Source: Brevibacterium siliguriense (GTDB lineage: Bacteria; Actinomycetota; Actinomycetes; Actinomycetales; Brevibacteriaceae). From it: DNA of 64,000 bases. A program made the position numbers and the translations under genes. How positions within the stretch are numbered: the stretch's first letter is position 1; each line of letters opens with the position of its first letter. Shown one piece after another: positions 38,679 to 46,723 of the stretch. Below the pieces are notes generated by a model. The model did no database searches, was not told where the DNA came from, and was given only the letters and a program-made list of their open reading frames with translations. The stretch is from contig NZ_LT629766.1 in the NCBI RefSeq assembly GCF_900105315.1, positions 2,914,001 to 2,978,000 of the forward strand, written 5' to 3'.

Positions 38679-39467
38679 TCAGGGGCGGCTGAGGAATGCC
38701 GTCAGTGCTGAGACGAATTCACGCGGCTTCTCGGAATGCACCCAGTGCCCCGCCCCTTTGACAGTGAGGAGTGCAGTGCGCGGGAACAGGCGGCGCATCT
38801 GCGGCAGATCGTCACGGTCGACGTAGTCCGATCTCTCACCGGCGACCCAGAGGACGCGATGGTCGAAGACGGCGTCGCCCGTATCCGGGAAGTCTCCGAT
38901 GACGTCGAGGCTCGCATGCAGCAGCGCGAGGTTGGGCTGCCAGGAATACCCCGCCGAGGTGGGGCGCAGGTTCTGCAGCAGGAATCCCCTGATCGCTGCC
39001 TCGGGGATCGGCTCGGTCAGAGCCGCATCGGCCTCTGTGCGCGATTCGATCCGGTCGAGGTCGAGGGCGGCGAGGCTGGAGAGCAGATGCTCGAAGACTC
39101 CGGTGGAGCCGCCGGCGTTGGGGCCGATATCCACGACGACGAGACGGTCGACGAGTTCCGGATGGCGCAGGGCGAGCACCATAGCGACCTTCCCACCCAG
39201 GGAATGACCGACCAGATGCACGGGTTGGTCGTCGGAGTCGACCGCCTCGGCGATATGGGCCGCAACGGCATCGGCGAGGTAGACGTAGTCGAAAGTCTCG
39301 GTCCATTCGGACTCACCGTGGTTGGGCAGGTCGACCAGCAGGCTGGAGAATTCGGGCTCGATGTCCTTGGCGATGCGGGTGAAGTTCTTTCCCCGGCCGA
39401 ACAGTCCGTGCAGGAAGACGACCTGGCGACCGGAATCCCCGATGCGAGTGCTGTTGATGATGGTCAC
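38679..39467 (-). CDS. alpha/beta hydrolase, YbfF-like esterase
   Basis: A 262-residue alpha/beta hydrolase. It has [14 protein letters not shown] (oxyanion), DLPNHGES, the nucleophile elbow GHSLGG near residue 97 and the C-terminal [11 protein letters not shown] with the catalytic His. The pattern matches the YbfF/EPHX-like acyl esterases of unknown natural substrate. GTG start, 6 nt from TAGGCT on the minus strand, so it is leaderless; the divergent Nudix gene also looks leaderless. Confidence 0.82.
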   Translation of the reverse strand: MTIINSTRIGDSGRQVVFLHGLFGRGKNFTRIAKDIEPEFSSLLVDLPNHGESEWTETFDYVYLADAVAAHIAEAVDSDDQPVHLVGHSLGGKVAMVLALRHPELVDRLVVVDIGPNAGGSTGVFEHLLSSLAALDLDRIESRTEADAALTEPIPEAAIRGFLLQNLRPTSAGYSWQPNLALLHASLDVIGDFPDTGDAVFDHRVLWVAGERSDYVDRDDLPQMRRLFPRTALLTVKGAGHWVHSEKPREFVSALTAFLSRP

Positions 39468-39473
39468 GTCACC

Positions 39474-39479
39474 AGCCTA
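39474..39479 (-). promoter_or_regulatory. -10 element for leaderless esterase gene
   Basis: The minus strand reads TAGGCT, 6 nt before GTG 39467. Confidence 0.55.
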
Positions 39480-39529
39480 TCCGGTCGACCTCGCGAACTG
39501 ACCATCGCACTCGGCGGTTCTCACGCGGG

Positions 39530-39535
39530 TAGGGT
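39530..39535 (+). promoter_or_regulatory. -10 element for leaderless Nudix gene
   Basis: TAGGGT is 6 nt before ATG 39542. Confidence 0.6.
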
Positions 39536-39541
39536 GAGGTC

Positions 39542-40000
39542 ATGCACTTCTCCGAATATGACACTCGACTTGCCGGTTACGCGGTCATCGTCAATGACGA
39601 CGACGAAATCCTCCTCAGCTGGTTCAACGGAGGGAAGGACCGCCTGCACGCGATCTGGACGCTGCCCGGCGGCGGAATCGAATTCGACGAGAGCATCGAA
39701 GCAGGCACGATCCGGGAGATCAAGGAGGAGACCGGATTCGATGCCGAACTGGTCCGTCCCCTGACCACCCATTCCTTCACGGAATCACGTCGCAATCCGG
39801 CCTTCGGCGATTCGACCTCTCGCCCTTTCAAGGGAGCCCGCGTCGTCTATGAGGCTCGAATCACCGGCGGCACCTTGGGCACCCTCGAGGTCGACGGGAC
39901 GACGGACCGAGCGGAATGGCTGCCGATCGGATCCCTGCCGAATGTGCGCCACGCCCGCATCATCGACCTCGGTCTAGATGCATGGCGTGCCGCTGTATGA
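39542..40000 (+). CDS. Nudix hydrolase
   Basis: A 152-residue Nudix protein. The Nudix box GGIEFDESIEAGTIREIKEETGF (44-66) has every conserved position (Gx5Ex7REUxEExGU). Members hydrolyse nucleoside diphosphates linked to another moiety, sometimes as house-cleaning enzymes; the substrate is not evident. A single-gene, probably leaderless unit. Confidence 0.9.
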   Translation: MHFSEYDTRLAGYAVIVNDDDEILLSWFNGGKDRLHAIWTLPGGGIEFDESIEAGTIREIKEETGFDAELVRPLTTHSFTESRRNPAFGDSTSRPFKGARVVYEARITGGTLGTLEVDGTTDRAEWLPIGSLPNVRHARIIDLGLDAWRAAV

Positions 40001-40047
40001 GTTCTACGTGTGTTCTGCACGGCGGCGCAGTCGCGCACGGTCGCCGG

Positions 40048-41001
40048 TCACTTCACCTTGTCAGCGATGAGCCCCGGGAGCTCCTCCGCTGTGTACTTCG
40101 CCGAGAGGATCGAGTTGAGTGAGAACGCTTTGCGGATGTCGTCATTGTCCTCAGTCAGAACGAGGTCGTGCCCGTCCTTGACAGCCGGGATGCGCTTATA
40201 GGCCGCGTCGTCGGTGACTTCGGAGTCCTCGATGTAGATCGGGAATGTCAGGAGCAGGTCGGCGTCGAGCTGATCGAGGTTCTCCTCGGAGACCGGCACG
40301 GAGAAGCCCTCGGCCTTCATTCCGGCAATCGTCTCGGACTGCTTGAAGCCGAGCTGCTCCATGACCTGCACGCGACCGGATTCCTCGACATAGGCACCCC
40401 ATCCCTCGGAGGTCTTCGCCGCCACGGTCACGGACTTGTCCTTGAACTCCGGATGATCTTCGCGGGCATCGGCGTAGGTCTTGTCGAGGTCCTCGAGCAG
40501 CTTCTTCCCGTCGTCGGCCTTTCCGAGTGCCTGGGAGACGAGTTCGACCTGCTGGTCCATGGTCGTCAGGTAGTTGTCGCCGCCTTCGGGGACTCCGACC
40601 GTCGGCGCGATCTCGGAGAGTCGGTCGTAGCGCTTCTTCTCCCCGGAGCTGTTCGTGTCGAGGATGACGTCGGGTTCCAGGGCGGCGATGGCCTCATAGT
40701 CGGGTTCCATCGTCTCGATGATCTCCGGTGCTTCGTCGTAGAGGTCCTCGGCCCATGGGCCGACGCCCTTGCCGCCGAATTCGACCCAGTCTGAGGCACC
40801 GACCGGCTGGACTCCGAGGGCCAGTGCGGTCTCGGCATCGCCCCACCCCAGGGCCACGACCTTCTGCGGATCGGCGGGCACCTCGACGGCGCCAAACTTC
40901 GTGTCGACGGTGGGGCCCGAAGCTTCTTCGACTGAGCCTCCGCCGCCGCAGCCGGCGAGGACGAGGACAGAGGCGATCACTGGGGCGAGAATACGACGCA
41001 T
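40048..41001 (-). CDS. iron-siderophore ABC transporter substrate-binding lipoprotein
   Basis: A 317-residue FecB/FhuD-type binding lipoprotein: lipobox LAGC (Cys18), Gly/Ser linker, then the two-lobe fold with QKVVALGWGDAETALALGVQPVGAS and LEPDVILDTNSSGEKKRYDRLSEIAPTV. It is probably the receptor of the FecCD-FecE importer at 34124-37118, since each carries a similar iron box and no other such set is present. AAGGA precedes the ATG, and the DtxR-like box 41020-41038 lies upstream. Confidence 0.9.
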   Translation of the reverse strand: MRRILAPVIASVLVLAGCGGGGSVEEASGPTVDTKFGAVEVPADPQKVVALGWGDAETALALGVQPVGASDWVEFGGKGVGPWAEDLYDEAPEIIETMEPDYEAIAALEPDVILDTNSSGEKKRYDRLSEIAPTVGVPEGGDNYLTTMDQQVELVSQALGKADDGKKLLEDLDKTYADAREDHPEFKDKSVTVAAKTSEGWGAYVEESGRVQVMEQLGFKQSETIAGMKAEGFSVPVSEENLDQLDADLLLTFPIYIEDSEVTDDAAYKRIPAVKDGHDLVLTEDNDDIRKAFSLNSILSAKYTAEELPGLIADKVK

Positions 41002-41019
41002 GGAATCCTTCTTGAGTAG

Positions 41020-41038
41020 TTAGGCGAGCCTAGCTTAA
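41020..41038. promoter_or_regulatory. DtxR/IdeR-like iron box for the binding-protein gene
   Basis: TTAGGCGAGCCTAGCTTAA matches 14 of 19 positions of the TTAGGTTAGGCTAACCTAA consensus. It lies 19 nt upstream of the start. Confidence 0.7.
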
Positions 41039-41101
41039 CTCATTTTTCCGGTGGGGAGATTCCCACCGCAGTGCCGCCTCGGCGAAGGTTCGACTTTCGG
41101 A

Positions 41102-42580
41102 TCAAGGAGTCTTGATCTCGAGCCCTTCGACATCCATGTCCTCGAGGGCGACCTTGCGTGAGCGTCGACCGGTGACGATGCGGTGGATGACCCAAAGGAA
41201 CAGGAACGCCGGAAGCCCCGCATAGGCGCTGGCGACCTGGAGCAGCTGCCCGTTGACGATGGCCTGCACGTTCTGTCCGATGATGACGACGATGAGCATG
41301 ATGAGCGCAATGACCGGGCCGATCGGGAACAGCGGGGCCCGATACGGAAGGTCAGCAGCATCATGACCCTGCCGCACATAGGCGCGGCGGAACCGGAAGT
41401 GACACCATGCGATGCCGACCCAGACGATGAAGCCGGAGAGTCCGGAAACGTTCATCAGCCAGGTATAGGCCCCTCCGTCGCCCATGATCTCGGTGAGGAA
41501 TCCGAACAGGCCGATCACCGCGGTGGCCAGCAGTGCCATAACGGGGACTCCGCGTTCGTTGAGTCGGGCGAACAGCCTCGGCGCGGTTCCCTCTTCGGCC
41601 ATGGCGTAGAGCATGCGGGTGGAGGCGTAGAGGCCGGAGTTTCCGGCCGAGAGGATGGCGGTGAGGATGACGGCGTTCATCAGCCCGGCGGCCACGGCGA
41701 TCCCGGCTCGTTCGAAGACGAGGGTGAACGGTGAAGCCGTGATGTCCTCATTGTTCGCCGAGGCGAGCAGGGACGGATCAGTATAGGGCAGGAGGAAGCC
41801 GATGACGGCGATGGCGCCGATGTAGAAGAGCATGATGCGCCAGAACACGGTGCGGATGGCTCGCGGCATGTCCTTGCGCGGGTTCTCCGACTCCCCCGCT
41901 GTGACGCCGACGAGTTCTGTGCCCTGGAACGAGAACCCGGCGATCATGAACACGCTGATGACGGACATCCATCCGCCGACGAACGGGGCCACGCCGGTCG
42001 TCCAGTTGCTCAACCCGGGTGAGGTTCCGCCGAGAATGCCGAAGATCATGAGCACGCCGAGCACGAGGAACGCCAGCACGGCGGTGACCTTGATGGCGGC
42101 GAACCAGAACTCGCCTTCTCCGAAGGCCTTCGCCGACAGGAAGTTGAGTCCCGCGAGGAGGAGGAGGAAGACCGCCGCCCAGATCCACGACGGCACATCG
42201 GGGAACCAGAAGGACATGATGACACCGGCGGCGACGAGTTCAGCAGCCAATGTGATCGCCCAGTTGAACCAGTAGTTCCAGCCCATGGCGAAGCCGAATG
42301 AGGGGCTGACGTATTTGGTGCCGTAGGTGTGGAACGATCCGGCGACGGGCAGGTGAGTCGACATCTCGCCGAGGGACTGCATGACGAAGAGGACCATGAT
42401 GCCGATCGCGGCGTAGGCCAGCAGGGCACCGCCGGGTCCAGCCTGGGAGATCGTGCCTCCGGAGCCGAGGAAGAGTCCTGTGCCGATGGCACCGCCGATG
42501 GCGATCATCTGCAGGTGGCGGGACTTCAGTCCCCGTCGGAGTCGGCGTTCTTCTTTCGCCGAGGCGGCTGGCATTCCCAT
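41102..42580 (-). CDS. amino-acid permease (APC superfamily)
   Basis: A 492-residue permease with about 12 helices. The N-terminal signature [24 protein letters not shown] and the [35 protein letters not shown]-like segment ([19 protein letters not shown]) place it in the amino-acid transporter family of the APC superfamily. Aromatic amino acids, GABA, proline or histidine are possible substrates. ATG 42580 has AGGA 5-6 nt upstream; the alternative ATG 42586 adds two codons. Confidence 0.88.
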   Translation of the reverse strand: [492 protein letters not shown]

Positions 42581-42686
42581 GGTCATCCTCGTTCGTGGTT
42601 CGGCAGGTCCGCGCACGAGGACCCTGGCCATTCCTACCACACACGGGGCCGTTCTCGGCCGATGGGGACGCAGGGTGGGAGGAGGG

Positions 42687-44036
42687 TCACATCCGCTCAG
42701 GCGGGGATTCGAGGAGCTGGAGAATCGGCTTGATCGCGGAGCGGATGCTGATGATGCGGAAGGCTTGGTCGCGGACGAATGCAAAGAAGCGGGACCTGTC
42801 GAACATCAAACGGGCCAGCGACCGCGAATTGTCATGGGCGGCCTCAACACGTGGCCGCTGGCGGGCCTCGAATCGTTCGAGTGCGGCAGCCATCAAGGTG
42901 GCTGCGGTCGAATCGTTCCCGCTTGTGTCTGCGTCGGGCCGAGCGACAAGGGCGGAGAGTTCGTCGGCGAGCACTCCGGCCGATTCCATCGCCATTCCTG
43001 CACCGATTCCGGCTGTGGGGAGGAACCCGGCCGCCGCATCGCCGAGCAGAACTGTCCACCCATGGCTCCAGCGATCTGCCCGAGAGTCTCGCAACGGCCA
43101 GAAGAAAGGCACTTCGGCCTCTGCGACTGCGGTCAGGCAGGCGTCGATCCGTGGAGTCAGAACCGTGAGACGACTGCGGACCTCGGCGGCGAATCGCCGT
43201 GGGCCGAGTGGCTGCCTGCTGTCGGGGCAGCCGAGGAAGACTCCGATTGCGCCCTTGACCGGGTACATGCCGAGGAAGAATCCGTCGCCCCAGATCTCAT
43301 CGACGGCGCTCTGGTCATCGTCCGCCTCGGCCCAGCAGACCCATCCGCCCCACGCGGTGTCGACGGACGACACGTCCGAGGTCTTTTTCGAGCCGGCAAC
43401 GGCGGGCTTGCTGGAGCCCTTTGTGGCGGGCTCATCGGTCACGAGTCGGCGCGTCCGGGAATTCATTCCGTCTGCAATGACGACGGCGTCGAATTCGAGC
43501 GCTGTTTCCTGGCCGAGGTTCTGTTTCTGCCCACCATCGAACTGTTCCCCTTCATCTCCCCCTGCCAGAGTCACAGTGGCGCCATTGTCGGACAGTCCGG
43601 TCACTGTGGTGCCGAAAGCGATCGGGCAGTCGTCGCCGGTGAGCACCTCGAGCAGTGCCGCGCGGGAGATTCCGCGATAGTCGCCGAAGTCGGCCAGCAG
43701 TTCACCGAGGTGGTCCTGCCTGAGGAGTCTGCCCGCATGCGCATGGGCGACATAGCGATCAATGCCGACACTGGCCTCGAGGTAGGCGTCCCGGCAGCCG
43801 AGGTCGTCGATGATGGGGTCGACCATTGGCATGAGGGCGAGCATGTATCCGGCCCGGTTGTCACCGATCATCCGGCCGGAATCGGCCGAGCGGTCGATGA
43901 GGACCGGATGCATCCCACGGCCGCGGAGCAGCTGAGCCAGGGTGATTCCCGCGATTCCGGCTCCAACGATGAGGATGCGCGGCTCTTCCGGGCTCACGCC
44001 TTTCAGCTGGTCGTCGACCGTTGCCGCGGTAATCAT
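42687..44036 (-). CDS. FAD-dependent monooxygenase
   Basis: A 449-residue flavoprotein of the PHBH/aromatic hydroxylase fold. It has the Rossmann motif ILIVGAGIAGITLAQLL (near 23-38), the GD motif GWTVLLGDAAAGFLPTAGIGAGMAMESA near 340 and a DG-motif-like VVIADGMNSRTRR. The substrate is unknown. It is divergent from a TetR gene, with two matching operators between (44084-44131), so expression is probably relieved by a ligand of that regulator. The start has AGGGAG 8 nt upstream. Its promoter may be TAACGT (44102-44107, minus strand), which would place the start site inside the first operator. Confidence 0.82.
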   Translation of the reverse strand: MITAATVDDQLKGVSPEEPRILIVGAGIAGITLAQLLRGRGMHPVLIDRSADSGRMIGDNRAGYMLALMPMVDPIIDDLGCRDAYLEASVGIDRYVAHAHAGRLLRQDHLGELLADFGDYRGISRAALLEVLTGDDCPIAFGTTVTGLSDNGATVTLAGGDEGEQFDGGQKQNLGQETALEFDAVVIADGMNSRTRRLVTDEPATKGSSKPAVAGSKKTSDVSSVDTAWGGWVCWAEADDDQSAVDEIWGDGFFLGMYPVKGAIGVFLGCPDSRQPLGPRRFAAEVRSRLTVLTPRIDACLTAVAEAEVPFFWPLRDSRADRWSHGWTVLLGDAAAGFLPTAGIGAGMAMESAGVLADELSALVARPDADTSGNDSTAATLMAAALERFEARQRPRVEAAHDNSRSLARLMFDRSRFFAFVRDQAFRIISIRSAIKPILQLLESPPERM

Positions 44037-44083
44037 GAGAGAGCTCCCTCGTCGGACCGATTCAATGCGCCGGCCCCGAATGT

Positions 44084-44131
44084 GGACCGGATGGTCCAAT
44101 CACGTTATCACCGTCTGGACTACATGGTCCA
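44084..44131. promoter_or_regulatory. twin TetR operators between monooxygenase and tetR
   Basis: TGGACCGGATGGTCCA (44084-44099) and TGGACTACATGGTCCA (44116-44131) are near-identical 16-bp palindromes with half-sites TGGACC/GGTCCA and a 4-nt centre. Their centres are 32 bp apart, about three helical turns. The second overlaps the region of the tetR -35, the first the probable monooxygenase start site. Confidence 0.7.
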
Positions 44132-44150
44132 TAGATGGGTCGACGATTGC

Positions 44151-44156
44151 TAGACT
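44151..44156 (+). promoter_or_regulatory. -10 element for leaderless tetR (GTG)
   Basis: TAGACT is 6 nt before GTG 44163. Confidence 0.6.
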
Positions 44157-44162
44157 GACATC

Positions 44163-44771
44163 GTGTCCGAGACTGCGCTGGCGCGTATGCGCCCAGAGAG
44201 ACGCGCCGCGCTCATCGATGCCGCCGCGCGGGAATTCGCTTCGCGCACGTTCGAGGAAGCGTCGCTCAATCGCATCATCTCCTCCTGCGGAATGAGCAAG
44301 AGTTCCTTCTACCATGTCGTCGACTCGAAGGACGACCTCTTCGCCCTCCTCGTCGCCGACCTCGCTGCAGCCGCCCGTCGCTTCTGGAGCCCGCCTGCTC
44401 CGGAGAGCTTCGCTGACGGATTCTGGGATCGCGCGCGCTCGGTCTGGGACGACATTGCGCGAACATGGCCGGACAGCCCAGAGCTCACGCTGCTGTGGCA
44501 CATCGTCTATGCGAACTCTGACAGTCCGGCAGTCCGGGCGCTCGCCGAACGAGTCGAGGCATGGGTGCGTGCCGTGCTCATCGCCGGACGTGAGTCTGAG
44601 GCGATCGATGTCGAATGTCCGCTCGAGCTCCAGACCCTGGCGGTGTTCTCACTGCTGCGCACCTTCGACGAAAGGGCGCTGACGCTGACGGGCAGCGACA
44701 GCGCAGACGTCGACCCAGAGGAGATTTCGACCCATCTTTTCAGGCTGCTCGCGCGTCTGCTGAGTGCCTGA
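44163..44771 (+). CDS. TetR-family repressor
   Basis: A 202-residue TetR-type regulator. The N-terminal helix-turn-helix is RRAALIDAAAREFASRTFEEASLNRIISSCGMSKSSFYHVVDSKDDLF (about 13-60). The C-terminal domain is a typical ligand-binding helical bundle. It faces the FAD monooxygenase gene, and the twin palindromes between them are its probable operators, allowing autoregulation. GTG start 6 nt from TAGACT: leaderless. Confidence 0.87.
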   Translation: MSETALARMRPERRAALIDAAAREFASRTFEEASLNRIISSCGMSKSSFYHVVDSKDDLFALLVADLAAAARRFWSPPAPESFADGFWDRARSVWDDIARTWPDSPELTLLWHIVYANSDSPAVRALAERVEAWVRAVLIAGRESEAIDVECPLELQTLAVFSLLRTFDERALTLTGSDSADVDPEEISTHLFRLLARLLSA

Positions 44772-44778
44772 GACGGGC

Positions 44779-46032
44779 TCACACAGAGTCGGCCGGCAGC
44801 CCCTGGTCAGAAGCCGGTGCCTGCGGCAGCCCGCGGACGAGGTCGGGGCCCAGGTCGGAGATGCTGCGGGCGCCCATGAGTCCCATGGCGGTGAGGATCT
44901 CCTGTTGGATGAGGGCGATCGCTCTCTCCACGCCCCTCTGGCCGCCGGCCATGAGTCCGTAAAGGTATGCCCGGCCGATGAGCACGAAGTCCGCTCCGGC
45001 GCACAGCGCGGTGACCACATCGGTGCCGGACATGATCCCGGAGTCGAAGATCAGCTCCATATCCGGTCCGACCTCCGCTCGGACTTCGGCCAGCGAGGTC
45101 AGCGAGTCCGGCGCCCGATCGAGCTGACGACCGCCGTGGTTGGAGACGACGAGTCCATCGGCTCCGACCGATCGGGCACGTTGGGCATCGTCGGCGGTGA
45201 GGATGCCCTTGACGAACAGTCGTCCGTTCCAGTGTTCGCGGATCCACCGCAGGTCCTCGAGGTCGAGAGTCGGGTCGAACATCGTCGTCGTCATCTCCGC
45301 CAAGGACTGTGAAGTGTTCGACAGCGAGGCGTACTTCGGTGGTTCGGTGGTGAGGAAGTTGAACCACCAGCCGGGACGATAGGAGGCATCGAGGATGGTT
45401 CTCAGCGTCAATCGCGGCGGTATCGTCAGACCGTTGCGGTGATCGCGCAGTCGCTGGCCGGTGATCGGTGTGTCGACGGTGACCAGCAGGGTCTCGTATC
45501 CGCTGGCGGCGGCCCGCTGGATCAGGTCGAGGCTGCGCTGCCGGTCCTTCCATAGGTAGAGCTGGAACCACCGGGTGGAGTCCGGTGCCGCCTGTGCGAC
45601 GTCTTCGACCGAGGTGGTGCCCATCGTCGACAGCGAGAAAGGGATTCCAGCCTTCGCCGCGGCACGGACCCCGGCGACCTCACCTGCGGAATGCATCATG
45701 CGGGTGTAACCGGTCGGAGCGATGCCGAAGGGCAGCCGAGTTCGGGCACCGGCGATCGTCGTCGACGTATCCGGTGCATCGACTCCGTGGAGGATGCGAG
45801 GAAGGAGCTCGACGTTGCCGAGAACCTCACGGTTCTTCGCCAACGTCCGTTCATCCAGAGCGGCACCGTCGACATAGTCGAAGGGAGCGGTCGGCGTCAC
45901 CCGCTTGGCGATGCGGCGGAGGTCCCAGATGTCTGCGGCCGACTCCAATCTGGCTGCGACCCGGTCAAGGCGCGGCAGGTCGAACTGCAGCAAGGGTGCG
46001 AGTTCTCTGAGATCGGGCAGTCCACGTTTCAT
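44779..46032 (-). CDS. FMN-dependent alpha-hydroxy-acid oxidase/dehydrogenase
   Basis: A 417-residue LldD/glycolate-oxidase-family protein. The catalytic His299 lies in SNHGGRQLD, FMN-binding segments are PFGIAPTGYTRMMH, QLYLWKD and FDSGIMSGTDVVTALCAGADFVLIGRAYLYG. The likely reaction is oxidation of L-lactate or another 2-hydroxy acid to the keto acid. Its 5' end overlaps the response-regulator gene by 4 nt (46029-46032), so the enzyme is the last gene of a regulator operon; it may be a target of that system. It has an N-terminal extension of about 45 residues before the barrel. Confidence 0.87.
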   Translation of the reverse strand: MKRGLPDLRELAPLLQFDLPRLDRVAARLESAADIWDLRRIAKRVTPTAPFDYVDGAALDERTLAKNREVLGNVELLPRILHGVDAPDTSTTIAGARTRLPFGIAPTGYTRMMHSAGEVAGVRAAAKAGIPFSLSTMGTTSVEDVAQAAPDSTRWFQLYLWKDRQRSLDLIQRAAASGYETLLVTVDTPITGQRLRDHRNGLTIPPRLTLRTILDASYRPGWWFNFLTTEPPKYASLSNTSQSLAEMTTTMFDPTLDLEDLRWIREHWNGRLFVKGILTADDAQRARSVGADGLVVSNHGGRQLDRAPDSLTSLAEVRAEVGPDMELIFDSGIMSGTDVVTALCAGADFVLIGRAYLYGLMAGGQRGVERAIALIQQEILTAMGLMGARSISDLGPDLVRGLPQAPASDQGLPADSV

Positions 46033-46715
46033 TTCTCTCCTCGTTCGCGGTTGAGATAGGCGAGCACGGCCGCAACGCGGCGGCTCGTGGTCTCTCCTGC
46101 TTGGAGGCCGAGCTTATCGAATATCGAGCTGATCGCTTTTTCGACGGAGCTGACTGAGACGAAGAGCCGTTCACCGATGCCCCGGTTCGACAGCCCCTCC
46201 GCCATCGCTTCGAGAACTTCGCTTTCCCGTGAGGTCAGGGTCGACAGCGTATTCTGCCTCTCCGAGGTGGTGAGCAGCTGCCGGACGACGTCGGGATCGA
46301 TGACCGTTCCGCCCTCGGCAATGCGATGGACCGACTCGAGGAACCGGTCGATATCCGTCACCCGATTCTTCAGCAGGTATCCGACGCCCACGGATTCGGT
46401 GCTCAGCAGCTCTGTCGCGTACTCGCGCAGCACGTATTGGCTGAGCACGAGCACACCGATGTCCGGAAAGCGCCGTTTGATCGCCAGTGCCGCCTCCAGC
46501 CCCTCAGTCGTGTGAGTCGGCGGCATCCGCACGTCGACGATCGCCAGTGTCGGTCGCAGTTCGGCGACCGCCCGCAGCAGGTCTCCGCCGTCTCCGACGG
46601 ACGCGACGACGCTGATCCCTTCGTCCTCGAGCAGACTGCGCACCCCCTCACGCAGCAGCACCGCATCATCGGCGAGGACGACACGCATCCGGTTCTCCGT
46701 CTGTACCTCTGTCAT
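46029..46715 (-). CDS. NarL/LuxR-family response regulator
   Basis: A 228-residue regulator. The receiver has the phosphate-accepting Asp61 in AIVDVRMPP and the acid pair VLADDAVLLREG. The C-terminal LuxR helix-turn-helix is LTSRESEVLEAMAEGLSNRGIGERLFVSVSSVEKAISSIFDKLGL. I prefer ATG 46715 (AGAAG 5 nt upstream) to GTG 46721. It lies 8 nt after the kinase gene stop and overlaps the hydroxy-acid oxidase gene by 4 nt. Confidence 0.88.
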   Translation of the reverse strand: MTEVQTENRMRVVLADDAVLLREGVRSLLEDEGISVVASVGDGGDLLRAVAELRPTLAIVDVRMPPTHTTEGLEAALAIKRRFPDIGVLVLSQYVLREYATELLSTESVGVGYLLKNRVTDIDRFLESVHRIAEGGTVIDPDVVRQLLTTSERQNTLSTLTSRESEVLEAMAEGLSNRGIGERLFVSVSSVEKAISSIFDKLGLQAGETTSRRVAAVLAYLNRERGEK

Positions 46716-46723
46716 AGTCACTT

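Noticed and set aside
42453..44153. 566-residue plus-strand frame across the permease start and the monooxygenase gene
   Set aside because: It is antisense to two recognisable genes and has no domain of its own.
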